DNA of 64,000 nt from positions 1-64,000 of the forward strand of contig JAPLKB010000026.1 of the NCBI GenBank assembly GCA_026388275.1, in the 5' to 3' direction. Under the pieces are notes generated by a model. It did not search any database. It saw only the letters and a program-made list of their open reading frames with translations, and had not been told where the DNA came from. Both the position numbers and the translations under genes were made by a program. Numbering within the stretch: the stretch's first letter is position 1; each line of letters opens with the position of its first letter. This DNA is from Pseudomonadota bacterium. GTDB lineage: Bacteria > Desulfobacterota > Syntrophorhabdia > Syntrophorhabdales > Syntrophorhabdaceae. This document shows, piece by piece, positions 43,301 to 51,792 of the stretch.

Positions 43301-46300
43301 TTAATGTCCCTCCGAAGGAGTAATGGGGGCTGCGTCGTGTTGTTCAGGTATCGGGGCTGGTTGCTTCTCCTTGAACAGACGGGATACGACGACAAAAAGC
43401 AGCGGTATATAAAAAAGGTCGATAAATGTTGCAGAAAGCATTCCGCCGGTTACAGCAGTACCGATGGCCTTCATAGCACCAGCTCCTGCACCAGTCGAGA
43501 TGGCCAGAGGCAAAACACCGAAAAAGAAAGCCAGCGAGGTCATAATGACCGGTCGGAATCTCACCCTCACAGCTCCAAGGGTTGCTTCAACCAGCCCTTC
43601 TCCTCGTGCTATCCTCTCCTTTGCAAACTGGATAATAAGTATCGCATTCTTTGTTGTAAGACCAAGAGTAGTAAGAAATCCTATCTGGAAATAGACGTCA
43701 TTATGCAATCCCCGTCCCCAGGTAAAAAGTGTTGCGCCGAAAACACCGAGCGGCAGCATGAATAAATTGGCAAGCGGGATCGGCCAGCTCTCATAGAGAG
43801 CGGCCACGCACAGGAAGATTACGATGATCGAAAAGGCATACAACATGGGCGCCTGGGCACTTGACATCTTTTCCTGGTAAGAAAGGCCGGTCCATTCAAA
43901 ACCGATCCCCTGGGGCAGTTTTGCAGCGATCTCTTCCATTGCCTTCATTGACTCACCGGAGCTTCTTCCTTGTGCAGGTTCTCCCTGAATGTTCATGGAA
44001 GGAAAACCATTGAAACGCTCGAGCCTGGGAGAACCTGTGGTCCAGCGACTGGAAGCAAGGGAAGCAAAGGGAACCATCTTGCCCATGGTATTGCGTACAT
44101 AAAGCTTCTCTATGTCTTTGGGCAGCATACGGTAAGGGGCGTCCGCCTGAAGGAAAACACGCTTGACCCGGTCAGCCTGAATGAAGTCGTTTACATAGGC
44201 GCTTCCGAAGGCCTGCGATATGGTAGCGTGAATTGAGCTGATAGGAACCCCGAGAGCACCGGCTTTTTCCCAGTCCACGTCAACCCTGTATTCGGGTATA
44301 TCCTCCATGCCATTGGGCCGGACCTTAGTCAGACGTGTATCTTTTGAAGCCATAAAGAGGAGCTGGTTGCGGGCTTCCATGAGCTTCTGGTGACCGAGCC
44401 CACCCCGGTCCAGCAACTGAAAGTCAAATCCGGTTGCCATACCCAATTCGATCACCGATGGCGGCGGGAAAGCGAATACCATTGCGTTGCGTATACCGGA
44501 AAAGGCCTTCATGGCCCGCTCGGCAACAGCCTTCACCCTCAAGCTTGACCGGTTGCGGAGCTTCCAATCCTTTAGTTTGACAAATACCAGGCCATTGGTC
44601 TGTGCCCTTCCCGAAAAGCCAATACCGGAAATCGTCATACAGGATTCCACCGCCTCCTTTTCATTCTCCTGGAAATGGTTTTGTACCTGGTTTACAATCT
44701 TCTGTGTCTGTTCAATCGTGGAGCCTGTGGGCAACATTATCTGAGTAAGCATTATCCCCTGGTCTTCATCAGGAACATAGGATGTAGGTGTGCGAAGGAG
44801 AAGAATCCCAACAACCGCCACAATCACGACATAAATTACCGCATAGCGCGTTTTCTTTGAAAAAGAATTGCCGACTATTTTCACGTACCGTTCTCTGATC
44901 CGGAAAAATATGCGGTCAAACCACACAAAAAAAGGACGCAGGAAACGAATTGCATTTTCCGCCTGCTCATTTCCTGCTTTTACTGGTTTGAGCAGGGTGG
45001 CACAGAGGACCGGTGTCAGGATTAAGGCTACAAGCACAGACAGGAGCATGGAAGCAATGATGGTGATAGAAAACTGACGATAGATGACCCCGGTAGATCC
45101 ACCAAAGAAAGCCATTGGGCCGAAGACAGCCGAGAGCACAAGCCCGATGCCGATAAGTGCGCTTGTTATCTGTTCCATAGACTTAGCTGTAGCTTCTCTG
45201 GGCGAAAGCCCTTCCTCACTCATAATACGCTCCACATTCTCCACCACAACGATGGCATCGTCTACCAGAAGGCCGATGGAGAGCACCATTGCGAACATGG
45301 TCAGCATATTGATGGAAAAACCGAAAAATGAAAGCGTCGCAAAGGTGCCGAGGAGTACCACCGGCACCGCGATGGTCGGGATCAGAGTCGCCCGGATGTT
45401 TCCCATGAAAAGCCACATAATCAGAAAAACCAGCAGGATTGCCTCAAGGAGGGTTTTGACAACCTCTTCTATGGCTACCTTAACAAAGGGGGTAGTATCA
45501 TAGGGATAAGTAATCTTCATCCCATGAGGGAAAAACCGGCTCATCTCTGCCATTTTTGCTTTGACCGCATCGGCCGTATCCAGGGCATTCGCCCCTGAAG
45601 CCATCCTGATGCCCATGCCTGCTGAGGGTTTGTCGTTGTAAAAGGACTCGATGTCGTAGGAGTCGGTCCCCAGCTCCGTTCTTCCTACATCCTTGATCCG
45701 TACGATGGAGCCGTCCGGATTGATGCGGATGGGAATAGCGGCAAATTCTTCCGGGGTTTTAAGCATGCTCTGGACAATGATTGAAGCGTTAAGTCGCTGG
45801 CCTGCCACTGCCGGCAACCCGCCAAGCTGACCGGCGGATACCTCAACGTTATAGGCCTTTAGAGCCATAACAACATCCTCCACGGTCAGATGGTAATCTA
45901 CCAGTCTATCGGGATTGAGCCATACACGCATGGCATATTGGGATCCGAAGTTTTCCACCTCACCCACGCCCGGCACGCGAGCCAGCACCTTTTCCAGGTT
46001 GGATTGGGCATAGTCTCTTAAGTCGTTACCGTCCATGCTGTTGTCTTCTGAAATAAGGTTCACAATCATCAGCCAATTTCTGGTGGCTTTGCCCACAGTG
46101 ACACCCCGGCGCTGGACCACCTCGGGCAAACTTGCCATGGCGAGTTGTAGCTTGTTCTGCACTTTGGACCAGGCAAGGTCCGGATCAGTCCCAGGGGCAA
46201 ATGTCAATTCAACACGGGAGGTCCCAGCCGAATCGCTGGTAGAAGATAGATAGAGCATTTTGTCGAGACCTGTCATCTTCTGCTCGATAATCTGGGTCAC

Positions 46301-46483
46301 GCTGTTTTCAACAGTTGCCGCCGAGGCTCCAGGGTAGGATGTCGTAATGTATATCGATGGAGGTGCGATGGGAGGGTACTGTGATATTGGCAGGTTGTAG
46401 ATAGCAAGTGCACCTACAAGCATTATGATTATGGCGATAACCCAGGCGAAGACAGGGCGGTCCAGAAAGAATTTCGATAACAT
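43301..46483 (-). CDS. RND multidrug efflux inner-membrane transporter (AcrB/HAE1 family)
   Basis: The 1060-residue protein is a full-length AcrB-type proton/drug antiporter with 12 membrane helices and two large periplasmic loops. It starts MLSKFFLDRPVFAWVIAIII, as AcrB homologues do. The paired proton-relay Asp residues are in SIGLLVDDAIVVVENVERI (about 407-408). The second half has the family phrase GFLTTLGLTTKNAILIIQFA. No part is missing. It takes hydrophobic drugs, dyes or solvents from the inner membrane and periplasm and works with the adaptor and outer-membrane proteins encoded on either side. The adaptor gene ends 13 bases upstream. Confidence 0.97.
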   Translation of the reverse strand: MLSKFFLDRPVFAWVIAIIIMLVGALAIYNLPISQYPPIAPPSIYITTSYPGASAATVENSVTQIIEQKMTGLDKMLYLSSTSDSAGTSRVELTFAPGTDPDLAWSKVQNKLQLAMASLPEVVQRRGVTVGKATRNWLMIVNLISEDNSMDGNDLRDYAQSNLEKVLARVPGVGEVENFGSQYAMRVWLNPDRLVDYHLTVEDVVMALKAYNVEVSAGQLGGLPAVAGQRLNASIIVQSMLKTPEEFAAIPIRINPDGSIVRIKDVGRTELGTDSYDIESFYNDKPSAGMGIRMASGANALDTADAVKAKMAEMSRFFPHGMKITYPYDTTPFVKVAIEEVVKTLLEAILLVFLIMWLFMGNIRATLIPTIAVPVVLLGTFATLSFFGFSINMLTMFAMVLSIGLLVDDAIVVVENVERIMSEEGLSPREATAKSMEQITSALIGIGLVLSAVFGPMAFFGGSTGVIYRQFSITIIASMLLSVLVALILTPVLCATLLKPVKAGNEQAENAIRFLRPFFVWFDRIFFRIRERYVKIVGNSFSKKTRYAVIYVVIVAVVGILLLRTPTSYVPDEDQGIMLTQIMLPTGSTIEQTQKIVNQVQNHFQENEKEAVESCMTISGIGFSGRAQTNGLVFVKLKDWKLRNRSSLRVKAVAERAMKAFSGIRNAMVFAFPPPSVIELGMATGFDFQLLDRGGLGHQKLMEARNQLLFMASKDTRLTKVRPNGMEDIPEYRVDVDWEKAGALGVPISSIHATISQAFGSAYVNDFIQADRVKRVFLQADAPYRMLPKDIEKLYVRNTMGKMVPFASLASSRWTTGSPRLERFNGFPSMNIQGEPAQGRSSGESMKAMEEIAAKLPQGIGFEWTGLSYQEKMSSAQAPMLYAFSIIVIFLCVAALYESWPIPLANLFMLPLGVFGATLFTWGRGLHNDVYFQIGFLTTLGLTTKNAILIIQFAKERIARGEGLVEATLGAVRVRFRPVIMTSLAFFFGVLPLAISTGAGAGAMKAIGTAVTGGMLSATFIDLFYIPLLFVVVSRLFKEKQPAPIPEQHDAAPITPSEGH

Positions 46484-46496
46484 TGGTTACCTCCCC

Positions 46497-47696
46497 TTAA
46501 TTCGCTTTTGCAGCAGGCTTGATCGTCTTCCCGGCCTCCGGGCTATCCTTCTTGCTGTTATCAAAGGGGACAACCTTCACAGAGACGCCGGGGCGCACTT
46601 TTTGAATACCCTCGACGATAACGCGATCACCAGGTACAAGGCCCGAGGGTACGTTCCATTTGTCGCCGATAGCACGAGCAACAGTTACCATTCGCTGCTG
46701 AACCTTACCTTCAGCGTCAACAATCAACACGACGGGATTCCCTTTTGGGTCGCGTGAGACCCCTTGCTGCGGGACAAGAATAGCACGGTCAACGACACCT
46801 TCCTGGATGAGGGCGCGCACATACATTCCAGGAAGAAGGATATGTTTCGGGTTCGGAAAGACCGTCCGGAGGATATATGATCCGGTGCTTGGTTCAACGG
46901 TGACATCGGAAAACTTCAGGGTCCCTTCTAACGGATAGGGTTTGCCGTCTTCAAGCAGCAACTTCGCTTGTGCCTGTCCTGGACCAATGCCTTTTATATT
47001 GCCGGCAGCTATGTGACCTTTGAGTTGCAGCAGGTTAACGCTTGATTTTGTCGCGTCAACATAGATCGGATCAAGCTGTTGAACAACGGCAAGTGCAGAA
47101 GGCTGGCTTGCAGTCACAAGGGCACCCACTGTCACATTGGATTTACCTATACGCCCGGATATTGGCGATTTAACACTGGTATATGCGAGGTTTATCCTTG
47201 CAGCCTCTGTTGTTGCTTTGTTTGCCTCAATCTCAGCCTCCGCCTGTTTTAGAGCAGCAACCACATCGTCATATTCCTGTTGGCTGACTGCGTTTATAGT
47301 AACCAGTTCCTTATAACGCTGTGCCCTGTTCCTGATGGATATGACATTGGCTTCAGCCCTGGCAAGGGCTGCCTTGGCGCCGGCGTAAGCTGCCTCATAG
47401 GTGGCAGGATCGATCTGGTAGAGTATTTCACCGGCCTTTACATCGCTCCCTTCAGTAAACAGGCGCTTCTGAATGATGCCGCTCACCTGGGGCCTTACTT
47501 CTGCAACAAGAAAAGCAGAGGTTCGTGCAGGATTTTCCGTTATGATCGGAAAGCTCTCTGTTTTCATTACTACTACAGCAACTTCGGGGATACCGCCCTG
47601 AGGCGATCCCTTTGATTTTCCACAACAGGTCAGCATCAGGCAGAGGACGATAATTCCCATGACTACAATCAGTCTGGTTCTGCTAATTGCTTGCAT
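46497..47696 (-). CDS. RND efflux periplasmic adaptor (AcrA-like lipoprotein)
   Basis: The 399-residue membrane fusion protein links the RND pump to the outer-membrane duct. It has a lipoprotein signal ending at LMLTCCGK, then a barrel-sandwich half (VRPQVSGIIQKRLFTEGSDV), a coiled-coil hairpin at about 95-160, the second lipoyl half (LAYTSVKSPISGRIGKSNVT) and a beta-barrel domain. The C-terminus is Lys-rich. The ATG at 47696 has GAGG five bases upstream; a GTG two codons earlier overlaps that site. The gene lies 38 bases after tetR and 13 before the RND gene. Confidence 0.94.
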   Translation of the reverse strand: MQAISRTRLIVVMGIIVLCLMLTCCGKSKGSPQGGIPEVAVVVMKTESFPIITENPARTSAFLVAEVRPQVSGIIQKRLFTEGSDVKAGEILYQIDPATYEAAYAGAKAALARAEANVISIRNRAQRYKELVTINAVSQQEYDDVVAALKQAEAEIEANKATTEAARINLAYTSVKSPISGRIGKSNVTVGALVTASQPSALAVVQQLDPIYVDATKSSVNLLQLKGHIAAGNIKGIGPGQAQAKLLLEDGKPYPLEGTLKFSDVTVEPSTGSYILRTVFPNPKHILLPGMYVRALIQEGVVDRAILVPQQGVSRDPKGNPVVLIVDAEGKVQQRMVTVARAIGDKWNVPSGLVPGDRVIVEGIQKVRPGVSVKVVPFDNSKKDSPEAGKTIKPAAKAN

Positions 47697-47734
47697 ATAC
47701 ACCTCTTTATTGATTAAATTTAAATAATCACTCT

Positions 47735-48289
47735 TTATGTCTCACTCGTCACAACGTCAGCGAGCCTCAACAATTCTTCTACGATTCTGCTGCGTTGTTC
47801 TTCGGTAAACGGCGATACAGACAGGATTTCCTGTAATAGGAGACCATCCGATGCAAGGGCCAGCACAGAGGCCCTTTCAAATTTGACACCTGCGGATACG
47901 ATTTCATCATAGCCACCTTTAATAGCTTCGCGCACAGGCTCAGCAAGTTTGGGGTTGTACGCAAGTGCCGCAAGAAGAGAAGAACCCACACGTTGGGATT
48001 TCTCGTCACGAAGCAAGGATGACAGTACACGAGCCTTGAGTCCCCGGGACTTGCTGTCTGGAAGTTCATTCCAAATTTTTTTCCTGAATTCTTCCCGGGA
48101 TTTGATAAGTCGGCTGATCATCGCCTTAAGGAGCGCTATTTTTGTTGGAAAGTGATGCAGGAGTCCCCCTTTGCTGACGCCTGCCCTGTCAGCAACCGCA
48201 TCCAGTGTCATATGCGCCGCACCTTCTTCCATAACAACAGCCTCTGCAGCATCCACAATAGTATCATATGAACTGTGTCGTGGACTCAT
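47735..48289 (-). CDS. TetR-family repressor of the efflux operon
   Basis: The 184-residue protein has the TetR N-terminal HTH (YDTIVDAAEAVVMEEGAAHM, then LDAVADRAGVSKGGLLHHFP, residues about 8-50) and an all-helical ligand domain. The start is the ATG at 48289 with AAGGAG upstream; the frame stays open to 48367 but that part overlaps the operator. TetR repressors of this kind release DNA when they bind a substrate of the pump. Being first in the operon, with a perfect palindrome over its promoter, it most likely represses itself and the pump together. Confidence 0.93.
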   Translation of the reverse strand: MSPRHSSYDTIVDAAEAVVMEEGAAHMTLDAVADRAGVSKGGLLHHFPTKIALLKAMISRLIKSREEFRKKIWNELPDSKSRGLKARVLSSLLRDEKSQRVGSSLLAALAYNPKLAEPVREAIKGGYDEIVSAGVKFERASVLALASDGLLLQEILSVSPFTEEQRSRIVEELLRLADVVTSET

Positions 48290-48306
48290 AAACCACACTC
48301 CTTTTA

Positions 48307-48344
48307 TATTTTGACTATACCGGCTGGACGGTATAGTCAAAATA
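48307..48344. promoter_or_regulatory. TetR operator of the efflux operon
   Basis: TATTTTGACTATACCG (48307-48322) and its exact reverse complement (48329-48344) surround GCTGGA. This 38-base perfect palindrome ends 17 bases upstream of the tetR start codon. It overlaps the -10 box of the promoter at 48339-48367. Size and position fit a TetR-family operator, perhaps for two dimers. Confidence 0.88.
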
Positions 48345-48367
48345 CTATAGGAAGTTATTATTGTCAA
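48339..48367 (-). promoter_or_regulatory. Promoter of the tetR-efflux operon
   Basis: On the minus strand TTGACA (48362-48367) is followed after 17 bases by TATTTT (48339-48344). The -10 box is the outer edge of the operator palindrome, so bound repressor would block RNA polymerase. Confidence 0.65.
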
Positions 48368-48756
48368 AATATTTCTATAATTTAAACACAGAAAAACAAA
48401 AAAATCTTTTCAAAAAACTTTTTATTGATCTGAAGTACAAAGTTCTTCCTTATTAAAAAATCGTAAAGCGCGATGAAGATGCCTGATTTCAATGCATAAG
48501 TATTAATGTTATTCCCTCAGAAAATATGATATAGAACTTAATAGATGGGGTGTCAATGGATTAAAATTTACTCTAAAATATAGTAAAATCTCACCGACCT
48601 GGAACTGTATGAACCGGCTTCCTGATGCAAAAAGATGAAAGAATGTTTGTTCATACCTTATTAAATTTTTGTTTCAAATAGGGATTCTAAAGGGTTTTAA
48701 AAAAATTGCAATAAATTAAAGCAACAGTTTAGAATTCTGTCAATCTTAGATAGAGA
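48368..48756. other. AT-rich region between divergent operons
   Basis: This gap separates the efflux operon from the ABC/SET operon and holds no gene. An imperfect dyad TTTACT/AGTAAA occurs near 48568-48590. The promoter for the rightward operon must lie here, but I cannot place it with confidence. Confidence 0.45.
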
Positions 48757-50916
48757 GTGTTTTTATTGAAGGATTTTTTTAGTCATATGCTGTTATATTT
48801 GCGTCCTTACAAGCTTCAGGTATTTTTACTGATGCTGGGTATGGTTGCAGGTCTGACCTATGACACCATCTTGCCTCTTAGTTTCAAATTCCTTATAGAC
48901 GATGCGATAGAGCCTAAAAACCGGAAGTTTCTGATAGTTATCCTGGCATTGCTCGCAGCGGGAGGAATCGTAGCTTCGATCATTGCTGTAGGCAGGGACT
49001 ATCTCTATGCGCAGCTTGGTTCGAAAGTACTGAAAGAATTACGCGTCAGGACTTTTAGTCACCTTCAACAGCTTTCAGTAGAATTTTATTCGCGCACGCG
49101 TGTTGGCGAAATTATAGCACGTTTTACCACTGATCTTGCCGCAGTAGAAAACGCCATTGTCCTTGCGTTACCTGCAGGTATTTTATCTTTTCTTGGGCTG
49201 ATTTTCAGCGGGATTCTCTTGTTTATCCTGCAATGGAAGCTTGCTTTGCTTTCAATTATAGGTCTGCCGATATGCCTTTTAGGACCAAAACTGCTGGGGA
49301 GCAGTACTTACAAAGCCAATTATGTTTTCAAAGAAGAGCAGGCCAAGGTTTCAAACACCGTGCAGGAAAATGTAAGCGCCCAAATAGTAATAAAATCATT
49401 CGGGTTGCAAAAATCTGTTACTAAAAGATTTACTGATCAGATAGCCAATTACATGAAGATATCCGTTCATGCAAATTTTTTAAACTATATGATGGAGAGA
49501 ACACCCAACATAGGCATACTTATTTTCAATTTAATGGTTATATGTGTCGGGGCTGTCCTTGCATTCAACGGACACCTTTCAATAGGGGCACTGGTAGCAT
49601 TTCACGCCATTTTCGTTAGCCTGAGCCAGTCTGTTTATGGCATCACCTGGGTAATACCTCAGATTATGCAAGCTTCCGTAGGGTTGCAACGAATTGAGGA
49701 AATATTGAGTGAGCAGCCAAGAGTGGACGACAAGCCGGAGGCTTCCGAACTCCCTCGCCTTTCCAGCGAAATCGCCCTGAAAAACATTACCTTCGGCTAT
49801 ACAAGCGAACAATTAAACCTCAAGGATGTGAGCATTACCATTCCGAAAGGTTGGTCTGCTGCCTTTGTTGGTTCGAGCGGCTCCGGTAAAAGTACAATAA
49901 TTAATCTGGTAATGAGGTTCTATGACCCTAATAGCGGGTCAGTCACATTTGACGGCACTGACCTGCGCGATGTAAGCCAGGATTCCCTGCGTTCCCAAAT
50001 TGGCATAGTCCTCCAGGAAAATTTTCTTTTTAACATGTCCATTCGGGAAAATATCAGAATGGGCAGGCAGGAGGCAAGTGATCATGACATTGAAGAGGCA
50101 GCAAAAGCAGCAGAAATTCATGACTATATTATGAGTATGCCTGGCGGCTACGATACAGAAGCAGGTGAGCGTGGAGGAAGGCTATCCGGCGGGCAGAGAC
50201 AGAGAGTCGCAATTGCCCGGGCACTTGTAAGGAATCCCGAAATTCTGATTCTCGATGAAGCAACTTCAGCTCTCGATCCGGCTTCTGAAGCCGCAATTAA
50301 TAACACTCTTGGTCAAGTCGGCAGAGAGAGAACTGTCCTGTCCGTTACCCACCGCCTTTCATCGGTCATCAATGCAAACCGGATATTTGTACTTGATCGG
50401 GGTCGGATAGTGGAGCAAGGCAGTCACGAGGAATTGCTCCGAAAAAAAGGTGTCTATAGTGGATTATGGCAAAAACAAAGCGGTTTTATTCTTAGCGGTG
50501 ATGGTGAAATCGCCGAAGTAACGATAGACAGGTTAAGGCTTTTGCCAATTCTTAAAGACCTTGGTGAAGAACTGCTAAAGGAGATCGCTGGCCTTTTTGT
50601 TACCGAACATTATCCAAAGGATCGGGTAGTCGTACAGGAAGGAGATCATGGGGATAAATTTTATATAATTGTCCGCGGCAGGGTACATGTCCTAAAAAGT
50701 CTTACCGAAGACAGGGAACAGGTGGTTAATGTCCTGGAGGACGGCGATTATTTCGGAGAGATAGCCCTGCTCAAAAATATTCCCCGGTCGGCAACTGTTC
50801 GAACAACTGTGCCTTCTGTATTACTGGCACTTCAAAGGGATTTATTTTTAAGTCTTATTAAAAAAGCGCCTGACTTAAAAGAAACCTTGGAGAAGGAAAT
50901 TGCCCGTTATCTTTAA
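48757..50916 (+). CDS. ABC exporter with C-terminal cyclic-nucleotide-binding domain
   Basis: The 719-residue protein is a half-size MsbA-like exporter: six membrane helices to about 320, then the nucleotide-binding domain with Walker A GSSGSGKST (about 371), Q-loop LQENFLF, signature RLSGGQRQR (about 476) and Walker B ILILDEATSALD. Residues about 600-719 are an extra Crp/cNMP-like domain with GDHGDKFYIIVRGRVHVL and the phosphate-binding cassette YFGEIALLKNIPRSATV. cAMP or cGMP binding could gate export; this is inference. The substrate may be a lipid, peptide or drug. A GTG at 48757 is used; a TTG three codons later is possible. It leads an operon with two SET genes and a methyltransferase. 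Confidence 0.92.
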   Translation: MFLLKDFFSHMLLYLRPYKLQVFLLMLGMVAGLTYDTILPLSFKFLIDDAIEPKNRKFLIVILALLAAGGIVASIIAVGRDYLYAQLGSKVLKELRVRTFSHLQQLSVEFYSRTRVGEIIARFTTDLAAVENAIVLALPAGILSFLGLIFSGILLFILQWKLALLSIIGLPICLLGPKLLGSSTYKANYVFKEEQAKVSNTVQENVSAQIVIKSFGLQKSVTKRFTDQIANYMKISVHANFLNYMMERTPNIGILIFNLMVICVGAVLAFNGHLSIGALVAFHAIFVSLSQSVYGITWVIPQIMQASVGLQRIEEILSEQPRVDDKPEASELPRLSSEIALKNITFGYTSEQLNLKDVSITIPKGWSAAFVGSSGSGKSTIINLVMRFYDPNSGSVTFDGTDLRDVSQDSLRSQIGIVLQENFLFNMSIRENIRMGRQEASDHDIEEAAKAAEIHDYIMSMPGGYDTEAGERGGRLSGGQRQRVAIARALVRNPEILILDEATSALDPASEAAINNTLGQVGRERTVLSVTHRLSSVINANRIFVLDRGRIVEQGSHEELLRKKGVYSGLWQKQSGFILSGDGEIAEVTIDRLRLLPILKDLGEELLKEIAGLFVTEHYPKDRVVVQEGDHGDKFYIIVRGRVHVLKSLTEDREQVVNVLEDGDYFGEIALLKNIPRSATVRTTVPSVLLALQRDLFLSLIKKAPDLKETLEKEIARYL

Positions 50917-50937
50917 GGATAAAAAAAGGGATTAAAA

Positions 50938-51384
50938 TTGTACCCTGCAAAGGTCTCAAAAAACTCCTTAGGGCAGTGTCTTACAGCTGCAGATAATCTC
51001 GATCCAGGCACTATAGTGGCGCGCTTTGAGGGGGATGTTGTTGAGTATAAAGATGTGCCTGAAAATGAAATTTGCCACGTCTTGCTCACAGGGAAAGACA
51101 AGTGGCTGATTTGTTATGGCCCGGCGAGATATATCAATCACTCCTGCGAGCCGAACTGCATAATAACAGACGATCTTACTGTGGTAACTACCTGTAAGGT
51201 CCAGGATGGCGAGGAATTAACTATAAGCTATAATACCATTACTTTAGAAGAGTTCGAAAAGGACCCTGAATGTTTTTTTTGGGATGACAGATGGTCTTTT
51301 AAGTGTCAGTGCGGGAGCCGGAAATGCCAGGAGATTATTAATTGCTATATGATTGTGAAAGCATCGAACAATAAAAAGGTCTGA
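50938..51384 (+). CDS. SET-domain protein methyltransferase with post-SET cysteines
   Basis: The 148-residue protein is essentially one SET domain, the catalytic fold of protein-lysine methyltransferases. It has the SAM/pseudoknot motif INHSCEPNC (about residues 66-74), then GEELTISYNT and a post-SET-like Cys cluster FKCQCGSRKC near 121-130, which in eukaryotic enzymes binds zinc and helps build the active site. The start is a TTG with AAGGGATTAAAA upstream, 21 bases after the ABC gene. The next gene also encodes a SET protein. Its substrate is unknown; bacteria have no nucleosomes, so a ribosomal or other protein, or a peptide from the neighbourhood, is possible. Confidence 0.85.
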   Translation: MYPAKVSKNSLGQCLTAADNLDPGTIVARFEGDVVEYKDVPENEICHVLLTGKDKWLICYGPARYINHSCEPNCIITDDLTVVTTCKVQDGEELTISYNTITLEEFEKDPECFFWDDRWSFKCQCGSRKCQEIINCYMIVKASNNKKV

Positions 51385-51390
51385 CAAAGG

Positions 51391-51777
51391 TTGGGTAGCC
51401 GAGAAATGATTTATGCAGGTAAAAGCAATAAAGGCCGGGGGATATTTGCTGGAAGAAATTTTGCCAAAGGAGAAATTATCGAGAAATGTCCGATAATTGT
51501 AATTCCAGCGGCGGAGTGGGAGTACATTGAAAAAACAGTTTTATATAATTATTGTTTCAGTTGGGGCAAAGATATGGAAGATGCCGCAATCGCTTTAGGT
51601 CTCGGTTCTTTGTATAATCATTCATATAACCCCAATGCCTTGTATATCAACAATCTTCCCCAAATGTCCATTGAATTTATTTCATTAAAGGATATTGAAG
51701 AAGGCGAGGAAATAACCGTAAATTATAACCGGGACCCCGATAACAAAAAGCCTTTATGGTTTGAGGTTATTGATTGA
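51391..51777 (+). CDS. SET-domain protein methyltransferase without post-SET
   Basis: The 128-residue protein is a second single SET domain. It opens with YAGKSNKGRGIFAGRNFAKG, the typical SET start, and has LYNHSYNPNALY (about 71-82) and GEEITVNYNRDP. The Cys cluster of its neighbour is missing. The start is set at a TTG; an ATG five codons later is equally possible because neither has a strong binding site. It begins six bases after the first SET gene and ends 15 before the methyltransferase gene, so all are cotranscribed. The two proteins could form a pair or act on different sites. Confidence 0.83.
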   Translation: MGSREMIYAGKSNKGRGIFAGRNFAKGEIIEKCPIIVIPAAEWEYIEKTVLYNYCFSWGKDMEDAAIALGLGSLYNHSYNPNALYINNLPQMSIEFISLKDIEEGEEITVNYNRDPDNKKPLWFEVID

Positions 51778-51792
51778 CGGAGGCATCTTAGT

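Noticed and set aside
43238-46253. Long frames antisense to the efflux genes.
   Set aside because: They mirror strongly conserved RND and outer-membrane protein genes and have no domain of their own.
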